Source of the DNA: Sorangium cellulosum
GTDB taxonomy: Bacteria; Myxococcota_A; Polyangia; Polyangiales; Polyangiaceae
NCBI RefSeq assembly: GCF_002950945.1
Contig: NZ_CP012673.1
Span: 1,364,001 to 1,428,000, forward strand
Direction of reading: 5' to 3'
Length of the DNA: 64,000 nt
In this document: positions 1-9,138 of the stretch, piece after piece
How the letters are laid out: each line of letters starts with the position of its first letter
Position numbering within the stretch: the first letter of the stretch is position 1
Made by a program: the position numbers and the translations under genes
The notes under the pieces: model-generated
What the model was told of the DNA's origin: nothing
What the model saw: only the letters and a program-made list of their open reading frames with translations
Database searches by the model: none

Positions 1-3000
1 GCGCCCCGCTGCACCTCCAGGAGGGCCGCCCCGGTGTCGCCGAGCGAGAGCGCGAGCTCCGCGCCCGCGGTCGCGTGGCGCAGCGCGAGGTCCGCCGCGT
101 CGGTCTCCCGGAGCAGCGCCGCGGCCTCGGCCAGCCGGGCGCCCGCCGCGGCCCGGTCGCGCGCCGCGAGGGCGACCTCGGCGGCGTGGATCATCGCCTC
201 GCACGCCTCGCGCTTCGAGCCGCGCGCCGCGTGATCCGCGCGGGCCTGCTCGAGCAGGCGCGCCGCGTCGCCGAGCGCGCCGCGGGCGGCGGCGATCTCC
301 GCGGCGAGCCCGAGCGCGGCGGCGGCGAGCTGCTCGGGGACCTTCGCGCCTTCGGACGCTCGCGGCGCACGCGCCGCGCGCAGGCGCGCGACGCCGAGCT
401 CGGCCCGCTCCAGGAGGCCGATGTCCGCGTGGATCTTGGCGAGGTTGAAGCGGAGGGTCGCCTCGGTCCGCTCCTTGGCGTAGGCGACGGCCGCGCGTTG
501 CCCGCGCTCGTAGCAGCGCAGCGCCGCGCCCCAGTCGCCGAGCTGGTGCCGTGCCGTCCCGAGGTTCAGCGCGGCGGTGGCGAGCAGGTCCCCGAGGCCC
601 TCGGCCTCCGCGAGGTCGAGCGCCTCCTGGAACCCGCGCGCGGCGAGCGCGGCGTCGCCGGCCCGGTAAGCGTGGAGCGCGTGGTAGCTGAGCGTGCGGA
701 CCCGGGCGCGGGGCGAGTCCGACGCCGGCCGCAGCGCCACGGCGCGCGCGAGGCTCCGGAGCGCGCCAGCCTGGTCGCTGAGGTACCCGAGCGCGAGGCC
801 CAGCGTCTCGGCGAGCTCCGCGGCGACCGACGCGGCGGCCTCGTGGGCCGGGAGCGCGGCCTCGTGGGCCGGGAGCGCGGCCGCGTGGGCCGGGAGCGCG
901 GCCGCGTGGGCCGGGAGCGCGGCCGCGGCTTCCGCGACCGCGAGCGCACGTTCCGCTTCGCGCCGCGCCTCGGCGTAGCGGCCGAGGCGCAGCAGGCAGC
1001 GCGCCGAGAGGCTCGCGAGCCGGCCGCCGGCCCCGCGCGACAGCGCCCGCGTCCGCTCGAGCTGCGCGAGCGCCCGCTCGACACGGCCGAGCTTCTCGTA
1101 GCAGCGCGCCGCCCCGTACGAGAGCTCGACGAGGACCTCGGGCGGCGGCCGCGTGCGCCGCGCCCGCGCGAGCAGCGACAGCGCGCGCCTCGGGTCGCCG
1201 GCCGCCTCGATCGCGGACGCGGCGGCCACGAAGGTCCGCGCCGCAGGCGCGGCGGCGCTAGCGGCGTCCGCGGCGCGCACCCAGGCGCGCGGCGCCCACT
1301 CGAACATCGGCTCGGACGCGACGAGCGCCCGCCGCGCCGCCTCGTGGTCGCCCGAGAGGGCGAGCGCGCGCGCCCTGTCCGCCGCGCGCTGGCTGCGGAG
1401 CGCCGGGGTGAGCGCCGCCTCGCCGGCGCCGCCGAGGTGGTCCGCCATGGCGCGCGCGACCTCGCGCACGGCGCCCGGGTCGAGCGCCGCGAGCAGCGCC
1501 CTCGCTTGTCCCGGCTGGCCCAGGCGCCAGCCTTCGCCGTCGAGCCCGGCGAGCCCCGCGGCCTCGAGCGACTCGAGCGCCGCGCGCGCCACGCCGAGCG
1601 CGGCCGCGTCCCCCGGCGACAGCCGATCCGCGACGGCGAGCGCCGCGAGCGCGCGCGCCTCGCCGCGTCCGAGCCCGGCCACACGCCGGCGCCAGAGCTC
1701 CGGGGTGGCCGTCGTGTGAACGAACCGGTCGAGCTCCGCCTCGCTCACCGTGCGCCGGGCGAGCGCGGAGCAGAGCTCCTTCAGCGCCCGCGGGCGGCCG
1801 CCGCTCGCGCGCAGGAGGTCTGGACCACGCGCCGCCGTGGTGAAGGGCGCGGTCCAGACCCGGACCGCGGCCTCGTCCAGCGGCTCGAGCGGCAGCGCGA
1901 CGACCGCCTCGCCGGCCACGTCGAGCCGCTCGGCGGAGGCGATGAGCCAGAGGACGGCGTCGGTCGGCTCGGTCGCCCGCACGAGCGCCTCGAGCAGCGC
2001 CCGGTCGTCCGCGCCGAGCCTGTCGGCGTCGTCGATCGCGAGGACACGCGGCCGGACAGCCTCCACGCCGCGGGCGCGCTGGTCGTCGTCGGCGGCGCGT
2101 GTGCACGCGAGCTCGCCGCGGGCGTCGAGCAGCGCGCCGACGCCCGCGGCGAGCGAGGCCCGGCCGAGGGCGCGGCCGAGCAGCGCGCGCAGCGGATGTT
2201 CGCCGCGGGGCGCGCCCTCGACGACCGGCGCGCGGAGCTGCGCGCGCCACTTGAGCTCGCGGAAGAGGCGCGACTTGCCGAGGCCTTCCTCGCCCGTGAT
2301 CACCACGGCGCGCGGCCCGCGCTCGCCTCTGAGCAGCGCCTCGAGCGCCGCGTCGAACGCGCGGACCTCGCGCTCGCGGCCGACGATCTCGCCCGGCTCG
2401 CTCACGACCGCGGGGGCGCGCCGCGGCAGGCCGCCGGCGGAGAGGGCATCGAGGACCTCGTCGACGCAGGACGGCCGGCTCGCCGGGTCCTCGGCGGTGA
2501 GCCGCTCGGCGAGCCGGCGCGCGGACGCGGGCGGCCCCCCGGAGAGCAGCGGAAACAGCTCCTCGAGCGTCCGCCCCACGGCGAAGAGGTCGGAGCGCGC
2601 GCTCGGCGGGGCTCCCCGGAGCAGCTCGGGCGCGAAGAGCCGCACCGTGCCCGAGAGGTCTCCCGCCTCCGCGCGCATCCTCCGGGCCGCGCTGAGATCG
2701 ATGAGCACGCCCGAGCCGTCGTCCCGCACCAGGATGTTCTCGGGCTTCACGTCGCCGTGCACGATGCCGGCGCCGTGGAGCCAGCCGAGCGCGTCGAGCG
2801 CGTCGAGCAGGACGGGCAGGGCCGCGTGGAACGAGCGGCCCCGGGCGTGCTCGGCCAGCGTCCGGCCGCGGATGAGCTCCGCCGTGGTGTACGTGAGCGG
2901 CGCGCCGCTCGACGCCGTCCGCGCGAAGTCGTAGGCGCGGGCCAGGCGCGGGTGAGCGCAACCCGAGAGCAGCGAGAACTCGCGCCGGAACGCCTCGACC

Positions 3001-3161
3001 ACGTCCGCCGAGTCGAACCGCAGCGCCTTCAGCGCGACGTCGCGATCGAAGAGGCGGTCGCGCGCCTCGAAGACGGAGCCGAGCCCGCCGCGCCCGAGGG
3101 ACCGCACGAGGTCGTAGCGGCCGTCGACCACGGCTCCTGGCGCAAGGCCGTACTGTACCAT
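1..3161 (-). CDS. Ser/Thr protein kinase with ATPase and TPR-like region (C-terminus outside window)
   Basis: This reads leftwards from ATG at 3161 and is still open at base 1, so about 1053 residues are visible and the C-terminus is missing. A Pkn2-type kinase domain fills roughly residues 15-205: glycine loop GRGGLGSV (23-30), VALK lysine (45), catalytic loop HGDVKPEN (135-142) and an APE-like segment (FAPELL). The HRD Arg is Gly, and DFG is replaced by DLS (155-157). An AAA/STAND-type ATPase follows, with Walker A GEEGLGKS, then a long alanine-rich helical region typical of TPR repeats. Myxobacterial proteins of this build are signalling hubs. Catalytic activity is uncertain because the Mg-binding loop is atypical. 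The start has no obvious Shine-Dalgarno sequence. Confidence 0.88.
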   Translation of the reverse strand, partial: MVQYGLAPGAVVDGRYDLVRSLGRGGLGSVFEARDRLFDRDVALKALRFDSADVVEAFRREFSLLSGCAHPRLARAYDFARTASSGAPLTYTTAELIRGRTLAEHARGRSFHAALPVLLDALDALGWLHGAGIVHGDVKPENILVRDDGSGVLIDLSAARRMRAEAGDLSGTVRLFAPELLRGAPPSARSDLFAVGRTLEELFPLLSGGPPASARRLAERLTAEDPASRPSCVDEVLDALSAGGLPRRAPAVVSEPGEIVGREREVRAFDAALEALLRGERGPRAVVITGEEGLGKSRLFRELKWRAQLRAPVVEGAPRGEHPLRALLGRALGRASLAAGVGALLDARGELACTRAADDDQRARGVEAVRPRVLAIDDADRLGADDRALLEALVRATEPTDAVLWLIASAERLDVAGEAVVALPLEPLDEAAVRVWTAPFTTAARGPDLLRASGGRPRALKELCSALARRTVSEAELDRFVHTTATPELWRRRVAGLGRGEARALAALAVADRLSPGDAAALGVARAALESLEAAGLAGLDGEGWRLGQPGQARALLAALDPGAVREVARAMADHLGGAGEAALTPALRSQRAADRARALALSGDHEAARRALVASEPMFEWAPRAWVRAADAASAAAPAARTFVAAASAIEAAGDPRRALSLLARARRTRPPPEVLVELSYGAARCYEKLGRVERALAQLERTRALSRGAGGRLASLSARCLLRLGRYAEARREAERALAVAEAAAALPAHAAALPAHAAALPAHEAALPAHEAAASVAAELAETLGLALGYLSDQAGALRSLARAVALRPASDSPRARVRTLSYHALHAYRAGDAALAARGFQEALDLAEAEGLGDLLATAALNLGTARHQLGDWGAALRCYERGQRAAVAYAKERTEATLRFNLAKIHADIGLLERAELGVARLRAARAPRASEGAKVPEQLAAAALGLAAEIAAARGALGDAARLLEQARADHAARGSKREACEAMIHAAEVALAARDRAAAGARLAEAAALLRETDAADLALRHATAGAELALSLGDTGAALLEVQRG
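843..924 (-). repeat. Four 21-bp tandem repeats inside the kinase gene
   Basis: Four near-identical 21-bp units begin at 843, 864, 885 and 906. On the coding strand they give four copies of a seven-residue unit (AALPAH plus A or E) inside the helical TPR-like part of the kinase-ATPase protein. Unit length keeps the reading frame, so copy-number changes would alter only spacer length. Confidence 0.85.
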
Positions 3162-3256
3162 GGGAACAAACTGGAACAGAACGGTACAACAAGGAGGGCA
3201 CGAGCTCCAGGGATCCGGCCCATCGCGCTGGCACGGCGGTTGAACAGGGTGACGGC

Positions 3257-3955
3257 GTGAAGTGGTGGGCTGCGGTTCTCTTGGTTGCTTGTGTCGCCGG
3301 GTGCGGGGTGAACCCCATCCCCGAGCCGCCGTTGACGCCGGAGCTCGTCGGCGATGTGGTCGGCGTGGGCTGCGCCGCCTGCGATCGGGAGACCATCGAG
3401 CTCGCCGGCGGACCGGGGAGCGTGAGGAACGCCGACGTCGTCTGGGCGGTGAACCTCGACGGGACCGCGCCGCCAGAGGTCGCCGACGTCGGCGTCGACG
3501 GGAGCTTCGTCCTCTCGCTGGACGCCTTCTTCGGCGACGAGGTGCGCTTGCAGGCGCGGCGCGGCGAGATCCGCTCCGAGCCGGCCGATCGGATCGTCGT
3601 GGAGGGCGTTCTCGAGAGCGCGCCCCGCCCGCTCGCCGATTGCTTCGTCGTCGAGCCGGAGCTCGCCTTGGCCGACACGGCGGTCGGCGAGGTGTCCACC
3701 GGCGCCCTCCGGATCGAGCACGGCTGCGCGGCCCCGCTCTCGATCGACGCGATCACCCTGCGCGCGCCGTCCGCCGATTTCTCCCTCCAGGGAGGGACGG
3801 CGCCGGTGGTGCTCGCGCCCGGAGAGCCGATGGACCTCCGCGTGGAGCTCCGGCCGAGCGCGTCCGGCGTGCGCGAGGAGGTGCTGCTGATCGAGGTGTC
3901 TTCTCCCGCGGCCGCCCGGCGAGCGGTGACGCTCTTCGGGCGCGGCGTGCCCTGA
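3257..3955 (+). CDS. Lipoprotein with C-terminal ASH-like immunoglobulin-fold domain
   Basis: This is a 232-residue lipoprotein starting at GTG. The signal peptide ends in lipobox VAGC (Cys16). The second half (FVVEPELALADTAVGEVSTG... to the end) resembles the ASPM-SPD2-Hydin (ASH) Ig-like fold, with a typical opening beta-strand and a PLSI segment. The middle segment has a short CAAC motif. It is divergent from the kinase gene at 3161, with 95 bp between the two starts. The function is unknown; a surface or periplasmic binding role is inferred from fold and localisation only. Confidence 0.8.
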   Translation: MKWWAAVLLVACVAGCGVNPIPEPPLTPELVGDVVGVGCAACDRETIELAGGPGSVRNADVVWAVNLDGTAPPEVADVGVDGSFVLSLDAFFGDEVRLQARRGEIRSEPADRIVVEGVLESAPRPLADCFVVEPELALADTAVGEVSTGALRIEHGCAAPLSIDAITLRAPSADFSLQGGTAPVVLAPGEPMDLRVELRPSASGVREEVLLIEVSSPAAARRAVTLFGRGVP

Positions 3956-4061
3956 AGCGACGAGGGCTTCACGCCCCCTCCGGCCCCGAGCCGGCCTTCA
4001 GGGGGAGGCGAGTTCCTGCGAATCAACCGTTTTGCGACCAGACAAGAACATGGAGATGAAC

Positions 4062-4742
4062 ATGCGAGCCTATGCTTTGTGGTTTCTTTCGGCGTCTGCG
4101 ATCCTCGGGCTGCTCGGGTGCGACCCCCACGAGGGCGGCGGGACCTGCCCGGATCCGCGAGATCCCGGGGTGCATTACGTGTCTCACGAGCCAGAGTGTC
4201 CCGGCATCGACTTCGCGTGCTCGCCGGCGCAGACGCCGTTCTCCGACGAGTGCGGGTGCGGCTGCATCGGCCCTGAGCCAGCGGCCTGTCCGGACCCGCG
4301 CGACCCGGAGGTGCGCTACGTGTCGCACGATCCGAGGGAGTGCCAGCTCATCGACTTCGATTGCTCGTGGCCGCAGACGCTGTTCTCCGACGAGTGCGGG
4401 TGCGGCTGCATCGGCCCCGAGCCGGAGGCGTGCCCGGACCCGAACGACCCGGAGGTCCATTACGTGTCGCGCGATGAGCTGGAGTGCCAGCTCATCGATT
4501 TCATCTGTCCGGAAGGCCAGGAGTACATGTCCGGCATCCCCGCCGCATGCGGGTGCGGCTGCATCGGCCCCGAGCCGGCGGCCTGTCCGGACCCGCGCGA
4601 CCCGGAGGTGCGCTACGTGTCGCACGATCCGGGGGAGTGCGCCGTCATCGACTTCGACTGCTCGCCGCCGGAGAGGTTCTTCTCCGGCGAGTGCGGGTGC
4701 GGCTGCATCGGTCCCGACCCTCTCGTCGGGCGGTCGCATTGA
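4062..4742 (+). CDS. Lipoprotein with four Cys-rich tandem repeats
   Basis: This is a 226-residue lipoprotein with lipobox LLGC. ATG 4062 is chosen because GGAG at 4052-4055 lies 6 nt upstream; in-frame ATGs at 4050 and 4056 are less well placed. After the signal come four repeats of about 45-48 residues. Each opens with CPDPRDP or a close variant, contains a YVS segment and ends in CGCGCIGPEP or a close variant, with six cysteines per repeat (24 in total). The regular spacing suggests disulfide-bonded minidomains on the cell surface. I do not recognise a characterised family. The DNA repeats are also similar, which implies recent duplication. Confidence 0.85.
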   Translation: MRAYALWFLSASAILGLLGCDPHEGGGTCPDPRDPGVHYVSHEPECPGIDFACSPAQTPFSDECGCGCIGPEPAACPDPRDPEVRYVSHDPRECQLIDFDCSWPQTLFSDECGCGCIGPEPEACPDPNDPEVHYVSRDELECQLIDFICPEGQEYMSGIPAACGCGCIGPEPAACPDPRDPEVRYVSHDPGECAVIDFDCSPPERFFSGECGCGCIGPDPLVGRSH

Positions 4743-4762
4743 CCGTCATGACCCCGCGACCC

Positions 4763-4800
4763 GACCGCGGTTGACCCACCGCGGTACGCGACCCGGGTTG
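4763..4800 (+). repeat. Variant copies of the GACCCAGGTTG repeat
   Basis: Just after the Cys-rich lipoprotein stop, GACCGCGGTTG (4763) and GACCCGGGTTG (4790) occur in the gene's orientation. Each is preceded by GCGACCC-like sequence and followed by ACCC. They look like diverged members of the dispersed repeat found in arrays elsewhere in the window. The relation is inferred from sequence similarity and from position just after a stop codon. Confidence 0.5.
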
Positions 4801-4831
4801 ACCCGGCGTCAGCGTGGCGCGCAGCGCCGGA

Positions 4832-5272
4832 TCACCGCCGGCGCAGGCGTCCGATCTTCCGGCCCAGCGCATACGCCAGGCCACGATCCGGCGCGCTGTC
4901 CGGCCGCGCCGATACCGGGCCGACCGCCGGGGCTGGCCTCGTGAGGGCGCTGCTTTGCTGAGCTCGCCTTATTGCCTCTTGCTCCGCCGTCGAGAGCGCC
5001 GCCTCGGCGGCGGCCACCCGCTGCTCGAGCCAGACGAGGCGGGCCCTCGCTGCTGCGAGCTCGTGCGCGGACCCTTGAGCGCGCCTGCTCAGCCGCCGCC
5101 CGAGCGCCCGGCCGAGGTGGTACATGATCCGGCTGAACGGGCGGCGCGCGCGGGGGCCCAGGTTCACGTTCGCCTCGACGAGCACCAGCTGCTCGCGCGC
5201 GCGGCGCAGCCGCTCCTCGAGCTCCTGGATGTTGATCCGCACGACCTCGATCTCGCTGCGATACCTGGACAT
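4832..5272 (-). CDS. Coiled-coil protein of unknown function
   Basis: This is a 146-residue protein read from ATG 5272. The heptad-rich N-terminal half ([20 protein letters not shown]) and the region [20 protein letters not shown] predict coiled coil, separated by a basic stretch ([15 protein letters not shown]). The C-terminus is basic. There is no signal peptide or known domain. Its start lies 25 bp from that of coaA on the other strand, so the two share a very short divergent promoter region. An upstream ATG at 5296 would overlap the opposite reading frame and is less likely. The call rests on codon bias and coiled-coil pattern. Confidence 0.6.
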   Translation of the reverse strand: MSRYRSEIEVVRINIQELEERLRRAREQLVLVEANVNLGPRARRPFSRIMYHLGRALGRRLSRRAQGSAHELAAARARLVWLEQRVAAAEAALSTAEQEAIRRAQQSSALTRPAPAVGPVSARPDSAPDRGLAYALGRKIGRLRRR

Positions 5273-5297
5273 GGGGCCATGGTATCCTCGACCGAGC

Positions 5298-6227
5298 ATG
5301 AACGCCGCCGCCGCGACGTACGAGGTCTTCTCCGCCGCGCAGTGGGGCCGCCTGCGCGCGGCCACGCCGCTCACCCTCTCCGAGGCCGACCTTTCGGCGC
5401 TGCGCGGCCTCAACGAGCGGCTCTCTCTCGAGGAGGTCGCGACGATCTACCTGCCGCTCTCGCGGCTCCTCAACCTGCACGTCGGCGCGGCGCAGCACCT
5501 CCGCGGCGTGAAGGACGCCTTTCTCGGCCGCCCCGCCGGACGGCGCCCCTACGTGATCGGCATCGCCGGGTCGGTCGCGGTGGGCAAGAGCACGACCGCG
5601 CGTGTGCTGCAGTCGCTGCTCGCGCGGTGGCCCGATCATCCGCGTGTGGACCTCGTGACCACCGACGGTTTTCTGTTCCCCAATGCGGTGCTCGCCTCCC
5701 GCGGCGGTCTTCGCCGCAAGGGCTTCCCCGAGAGCTACGACGTGCGGCGGCTGGTGCAGTTCCTCGCCGACCTCGAGGCGGGCGTCGAGGCCATCGACGT
5801 GCCGGTGTACTCGCACACCACGTATGACGTGGTCACCGGGAAAGTGCAGACGGTGCGGCAGCCGGACATCGTGATCCTCGAGGGGTTGAACGTGCTGCAG
5901 GGCCCTGACCGCTCCGGGTCGATCGCCGTCAGCGACTTCTTCGACATCGGGATCTATGTCCACGCAGAGGAGGCCGACATCGAGCGATGGTTCCTGGAGC
6001 GCTTCTTCGCGTTGCGGTCCACGGCGTTCCTCGACCCCACCTCGTACTTCCATCGTTATGCGGCGATGAGCGACGACGAGGCCCGCGCCTTCGCGCTGGA
6101 GGTATGGCGCACGATCAACGGCCCCAACCTGACGGAGAACATCCTGCCGACGCGCGCCCGCGCCGACGTCGTGCTCGAGAAGGGGCCCGACCACGCCGTG
6201 CGCGCGGTGCATCTCCGCCGCTTCTGA
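5298..6227 (+). CDS. coaA: Type I pantothenate kinase
   Basis: CoaA phosphorylates pantothenate with ATP, the first committed step of coenzyme A synthesis in the cytoplasm. The 309-residue length matches bacterial type I enzymes. The sequence shows Walker [10 protein letters not shown] (91-99), the following DLVTTDGFL segment, the RKGFPESYD motif, the SHTTYDV segment and the ILEGLNVLQ strand, all characteristic of this family. The C-terminal [14 protein letters not shown] segment is also typical. ATG 5298 fits the family N-terminus. Two copies of the GACCCAGGTTG repeat follow 13 nt after the stop. Confidence 0.95.
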   Translation: MNAAAATYEVFSAAQWGRLRAATPLTLSEADLSALRGLNERLSLEEVATIYLPLSRLLNLHVGAAQHLRGVKDAFLGRPAGRRPYVIGIAGSVAVGKSTTARVLQSLLARWPDHPRVDLVTTDGFLFPNAVLASRGGLRRKGFPESYDVRRLVQFLADLEAGVEAIDVPVYSHTTYDVVTGKVQTVRQPDIVILEGLNVLQGPDRSGSIAVSDFFDIGIYVHAEEADIERWFLERFFALRSTAFLDPTSYFHRYAAMSDDEARAFALEVWRTINGPNLTENILPTRARADVVLEKGPDHAVRAVHLRRF

Positions 6228-6240
6228 TGCCCGTGGCCCC

Positions 6241-6271
6241 GACCCAGGTTGCGGTGACCCGACCCAGGTTG
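6241..6271 (+). repeat. Two GACCCAGGTTG copies after coaA
   Basis: Copies begin at 6241 and 6261, both in the direction of coaA and separated by 20 bp. The second is preceded by GACCC as in the large arrays. The 166-bp gap to the next gene otherwise holds nothing I recognise. Confidence 0.85.
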
Positions 6272-6393
6272 GGCCAGCAGCAGCCCGGGGGGCGCCGCCG
6301 TAGCCCAGGCCGGAATAACACGACCGTAAAAATTCAGTGGCGACACACACGTCCGACTTCCCGCAAGGCGTTGTTTACGCCTACGTTCCCAGG

Positions 6394-7548
6394 ATGACCT
6401 ACTCCATCGAGCCCCTGTTTCAGCCGCTGCAGCTGCAGAACATCACCTTGCGCAGCCGGATCGTCATGTCGCCCATGACGCGCTGCTTCTCGCCCGGCGG
6501 CGTGCCAGGCCAGAACGTCGCCGACTACTATCGTCGCCGCGCCGAGGCGGGCGTGGGCCTGATCGTGACGGAAGGGGCCGGCATCGAGCACCCGTCGGCC
6601 CTCGGCAGCGGCGCCGCTGGTGAGGACAACATCCCTGTTCTCCACGGCGAGGCCGCGCTGGCCGGCTGGAAGAAGGTGGTGGACGACGTGCACGCCGCCG
6701 GCGGGCTGATCTTCCCCCAGCTGTGGCACATGGGCGTGCTCCGCACGCCGGGCACCGGGCCTTTCCCCGACGCGCCGTCCTCGCGCCCGTCCGGCATCTG
6801 GGGCCCGCGGGACGGCGTCCACTCCATGCCGCCCGCGTACGCCGAGCGGATGCTCCCGCCGACCGAACCGATGACAGAATCCGAGATCGCCGACGTGATC
6901 GCTGGTTACGCTCGCAGCGCGGCCAGCGCCAGGGCGGTCGGCTTCGACGGCATCGCCATCCACGGCGCGCACGGCTACCTCATCGACACCTTCCTCTGGG
7001 AAACGACCAACCAGCGCACCGACAGGTGGGGCGGCGATCGGGTCCGTCGCACCCGCTTCGCCGCCGCGGTGGTCAAGGCCGTCCGCGAGGCCATAGGTGG
7101 CGCCGTTCCCATCATGTTCCGCTATTCCCAGTGGAAGCTGCAGGACTATAACGCCCGGATCGCCAGCACGCCGCAGGAGCTGGAGACGCTGCTGCGGCCC
7201 CTCGTGGACGCCGGGGTGGATGTCTTCGACGCCTCCACCCGCGTCTTCTCCGCGCCGGCGTTCGAGGGCTCGGACATGACCCTGGCCGGGTGGACGAAGA
7301 GGGTCAGCGGGAAGCCCGCCATGGCGGTCGGCGGCGTCGGTCTGTCCAGGGACCTGATGTCCTCCATGGCCGAGGGCGCCATGCCGGTGAACAACCTCGA
7401 CCAGGCGCTCGCGCGGTTCGAGCGAGGAGAGTTCGACCTCCTGGCGGTCGGCCGCTCGCTCCTGGCCGATCCAGAGTGGGCGCTCAAGGCGCGCAGGGGC
7501 GAGCCGTTCAAGCCGTTCAGCCCGGAGCACTTCGGTCAGCTCGACTGA
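6394..7548 (+). CDS. Old Yellow Enzyme family NADH:flavin oxidoreductase
   Basis: This 384-residue FMN-dependent TIM-barrel ene-reductase has the family marks: an N-terminal PLQLQNITLRSRIVMSPM segment, PQLWHMG, the substrate-binding HGAHGYLIDTFLW, and RTDRWGGD. The C-terminal FMN phosphate region AVGGVG...AVGRSLLADP is present. OYE enzymes reduce activated C=C bonds of enals, enones, nitro compounds or similar; the substrate here is not determined. ATG 6394 matches the family start, although the frame extends to GTG 6337 and no strong ribosome-binding site separates the two. It converges on the metallopeptidase gene. Confidence 0.92.
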   Translation: MTYSIEPLFQPLQLQNITLRSRIVMSPMTRCFSPGGVPGQNVADYYRRRAEAGVGLIVTEGAGIEHPSALGSGAAGEDNIPVLHGEAALAGWKKVVDDVHAAGGLIFPQLWHMGVLRTPGTGPFPDAPSSRPSGIWGPRDGVHSMPPAYAERMLPPTEPMTESEIADVIAGYARSAASARAVGFDGIAIHGAHGYLIDTFLWETTNQRTDRWGGDRVRRTRFAAAVVKAVREAIGGAVPIMFRYSQWKLQDYNARIASTPQELETLLRPLVDAGVDVFDASTRVFSAPAFEGSDMTLAGWTKRVSGKPAMAVGGVGLSRDLMSSMAEGAMPVNNLDQALARFERGEFDLLAVGRSLLADPEWALKARRGEPFKPFSPEHFGQLD

Positions 7549-7580
7549 GGCGCCGTGACCCAGCCAGAGATCCCGCGCCG

Positions 7581-7638
7581 CCGTCAGGTGACGACCACCC
7601 GCTTCGCCGTCCGATCGCCGCCTGGTCGCACCTGACGG
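7581..7638. terminator. Long inverted repeat between convergent genes
   Basis: The arms CCGTCAGGTGACGACCA and TGGTCGCACCTGACGG pair with a single one-base bulge around a loop of about 25 nt. The element sits midway between the convergent stops at 7548 and 7716. It could act as a bidirectional terminator, though there is no U-tract. An alternative is a protein-binding palindrome or a small mobile hairpin. Confidence 0.55.
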
Positions 7639-7715
7639 TCGCCCTCGCACGCGGCCCCCGGTCGGCCGCGGGCGGGGGCGTCTCGGCGGCGCACGATGCG
7701 CCAGGCCATCATGCA

Positions 7716-8864
7716 TCATTGCTCGGGGCGTGTGTCCTGCATCAAGCCGTCGACGCAGCCCTGCCAGGTGGAGGGGTCGAGGATCCTCGACATCTGGTCG
7801 TATTGCTCGCCCTGCGCCGCTTCCCCCGTCGTGTCCATGGCATCCATGAGCTTCCGGACCCTCGAAGGCTCGCCTTGCACGAAGCAATACACCATGCTGG
7901 CCGCTTGCACATAGAACAGGACCGCCTGATCCGGGGGCATCGTGTAAGGGACCGACTGCTCCATCACCTCCAGGGGCATCGGGTCGTCTCGTACCCGCTC
8001 GAGCCGCGCCGCGCCGAGCCACCAGGCTTCGCGCGCGACATGCATGGCGATGCCCTCCTGCGCCCAGGCCGGCCACAGCATTCCTTGGCTCATCAGCGCG
8101 TGATGTGTATATTCGTGCAGGACGCTGGTCCCCACGTCCTCGTGCGTCGTGACCACGTGCAACGCGCCGTCGTAGTAGGCGACCACGTTGGGATGGGTGC
8201 ACGCAGCGGCCACGAGCAGCTCCGTGTCGAAGTACGCGAAGACGTCCGGGCGCTGGGGCTTCAGGTTCAGCAGCGCGAAGACCTCGTGCTCCGCCTGATC
8301 GAGGTATGACAGGAGGGGCACGTGCGCGCCCTCTGGCAGCCTGGGGTCGACGTAGAGCCGCCCGGCGTCTCCCCAGCGCTCATCCCGGAAGTGGGCCATC
8401 AACGTCTCACGAGCCCGGACTGCCTCTCTGGGGTCCGTGCACAGCCCTGGCTGCAACCTGCGCTGGAGCGATGTGTGGTCCACCCGGCGTGTGCGGCGCG
8501 GCGCGGCGCCTATCTTCTCGGAGACGTCGGCCAGGTCGGGCTCGAACGGCTCCTGATCGACGCCCGGGGACGGGCGCGCCGGTGGGTCCTGGCCTCCCGG
8601 CTCCAGCGCGGTCAGCGCGGGCCGTGGGTTGGGAGGGCTGCCGGGCGGTGGCTGGCTCGACGTGGACCCGGCGTTGTGTTGGTTTGCGTGCGGGCCTGTT
8701 GGTTCGGGCGCCGAGGTGTCGGACGGGACCACCGGCGGACTCGGCCGATGGCTGGCGGAGGCGCTCGCAGCCCCCGAGCGTAGCGCCATCCACGACACAC
8801 GCGCAGCTCCCACAACGGCCACGGCCAGCCCCAGACCGAGAGCAAAGCGGCGAGCAAGGGTCAC
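7716..8864 (-). CDS. Membrane-anchored gluzincin-type metallopeptidase (HEXXH)
   Basis: This is a 382-residue protein read from GTG 8864. A hydrophobic N-terminal segment (residues 7-20) is a signal anchor, followed by a Ser/Pro-rich linker to about residue 110. The zinc motif HEYTH (250-254) sits in VLHEYTHHAL, and AWAQEGIAMH supplies the likely third ligand Glu270, 16 residues after the second His. This HEXXH...E pattern and the YVQAASMVYCFV segment resemble Peptidase_MA-like proteins. It probably acts in the envelope on an unknown substrate. The reading frame extends to ATG 8939 upstream, but the hydrophobic segment favours 8864. Neither start has a well-spaced ribosome-binding site. Confidence 0.78.
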   Translation of the reverse strand: MTLARRFALGLGLAVAVVGAARVSWMALRSGAASASASHRPSPPVVPSDTSAPEPTGPHANQHNAGSTSSQPPPGSPPNPRPALTALEPGGQDPPARPSPGVDQEPFEPDLADVSEKIGAAPRRTRRVDHTSLQRRLQPGLCTDPREAVRARETLMAHFRDERWGDAGRLYVDPRLPEGAHVPLLSYLDQAEHEVFALLNLKPQRPDVFAYFDTELLVAAACTHPNVVAYYDGALHVVTTHEDVGTSVLHEYTHHALMSQGMLWPAWAQEGIAMHVAREAWWLGAARLERVRDDPMPLEVMEQSVPYTMPPDQAVLFYVQAASMVYCFVQGEPSRVRKLMDAMDTTGEAAQGEQYDQMSRILDPSTWQGCVDGLMQDTRPEQ

Positions 8865-9138
8865 GGCGAGGCAAAAAGAGCAAATTACGTGCCCTCCGTC
8901 AAGCCCGGCGTGTGACGACACACCGGCGCTGCGCCTCATCAGGCCTCGACGTCGCTTTCCCCTGAGGATGGATAATGTGAGGTCTTATCTACAGCACAGG
9001 GCGCAGCGTGGCTGTATGATGAGGCGGTCGCCACGACGCGCTTGACTTCAAGGCCGTATTTGAACTTCCTGGCTACTATGGCGAGTACGTCATGTGGATG
9101 CGCTGGTCAGCAGCTCGGCGCGCCGATCACGTTGTCAC

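Noticed and set aside
3229..3244. Sigma-54 promoter for the lipoprotein at 3257
   Set aside because: TGGCACG-N4-TTGAA lacks the GC of the -12 element, and the start would fall only about 3 nt before the GTG, leaving no room for a ribosome-binding site.
75..3260. Long plus-strand reading frame of 1061 codons
   Set aside because: It is antisense to the kinase-ATPase gene and shows no recognisable domain; it results from high GC third positions.
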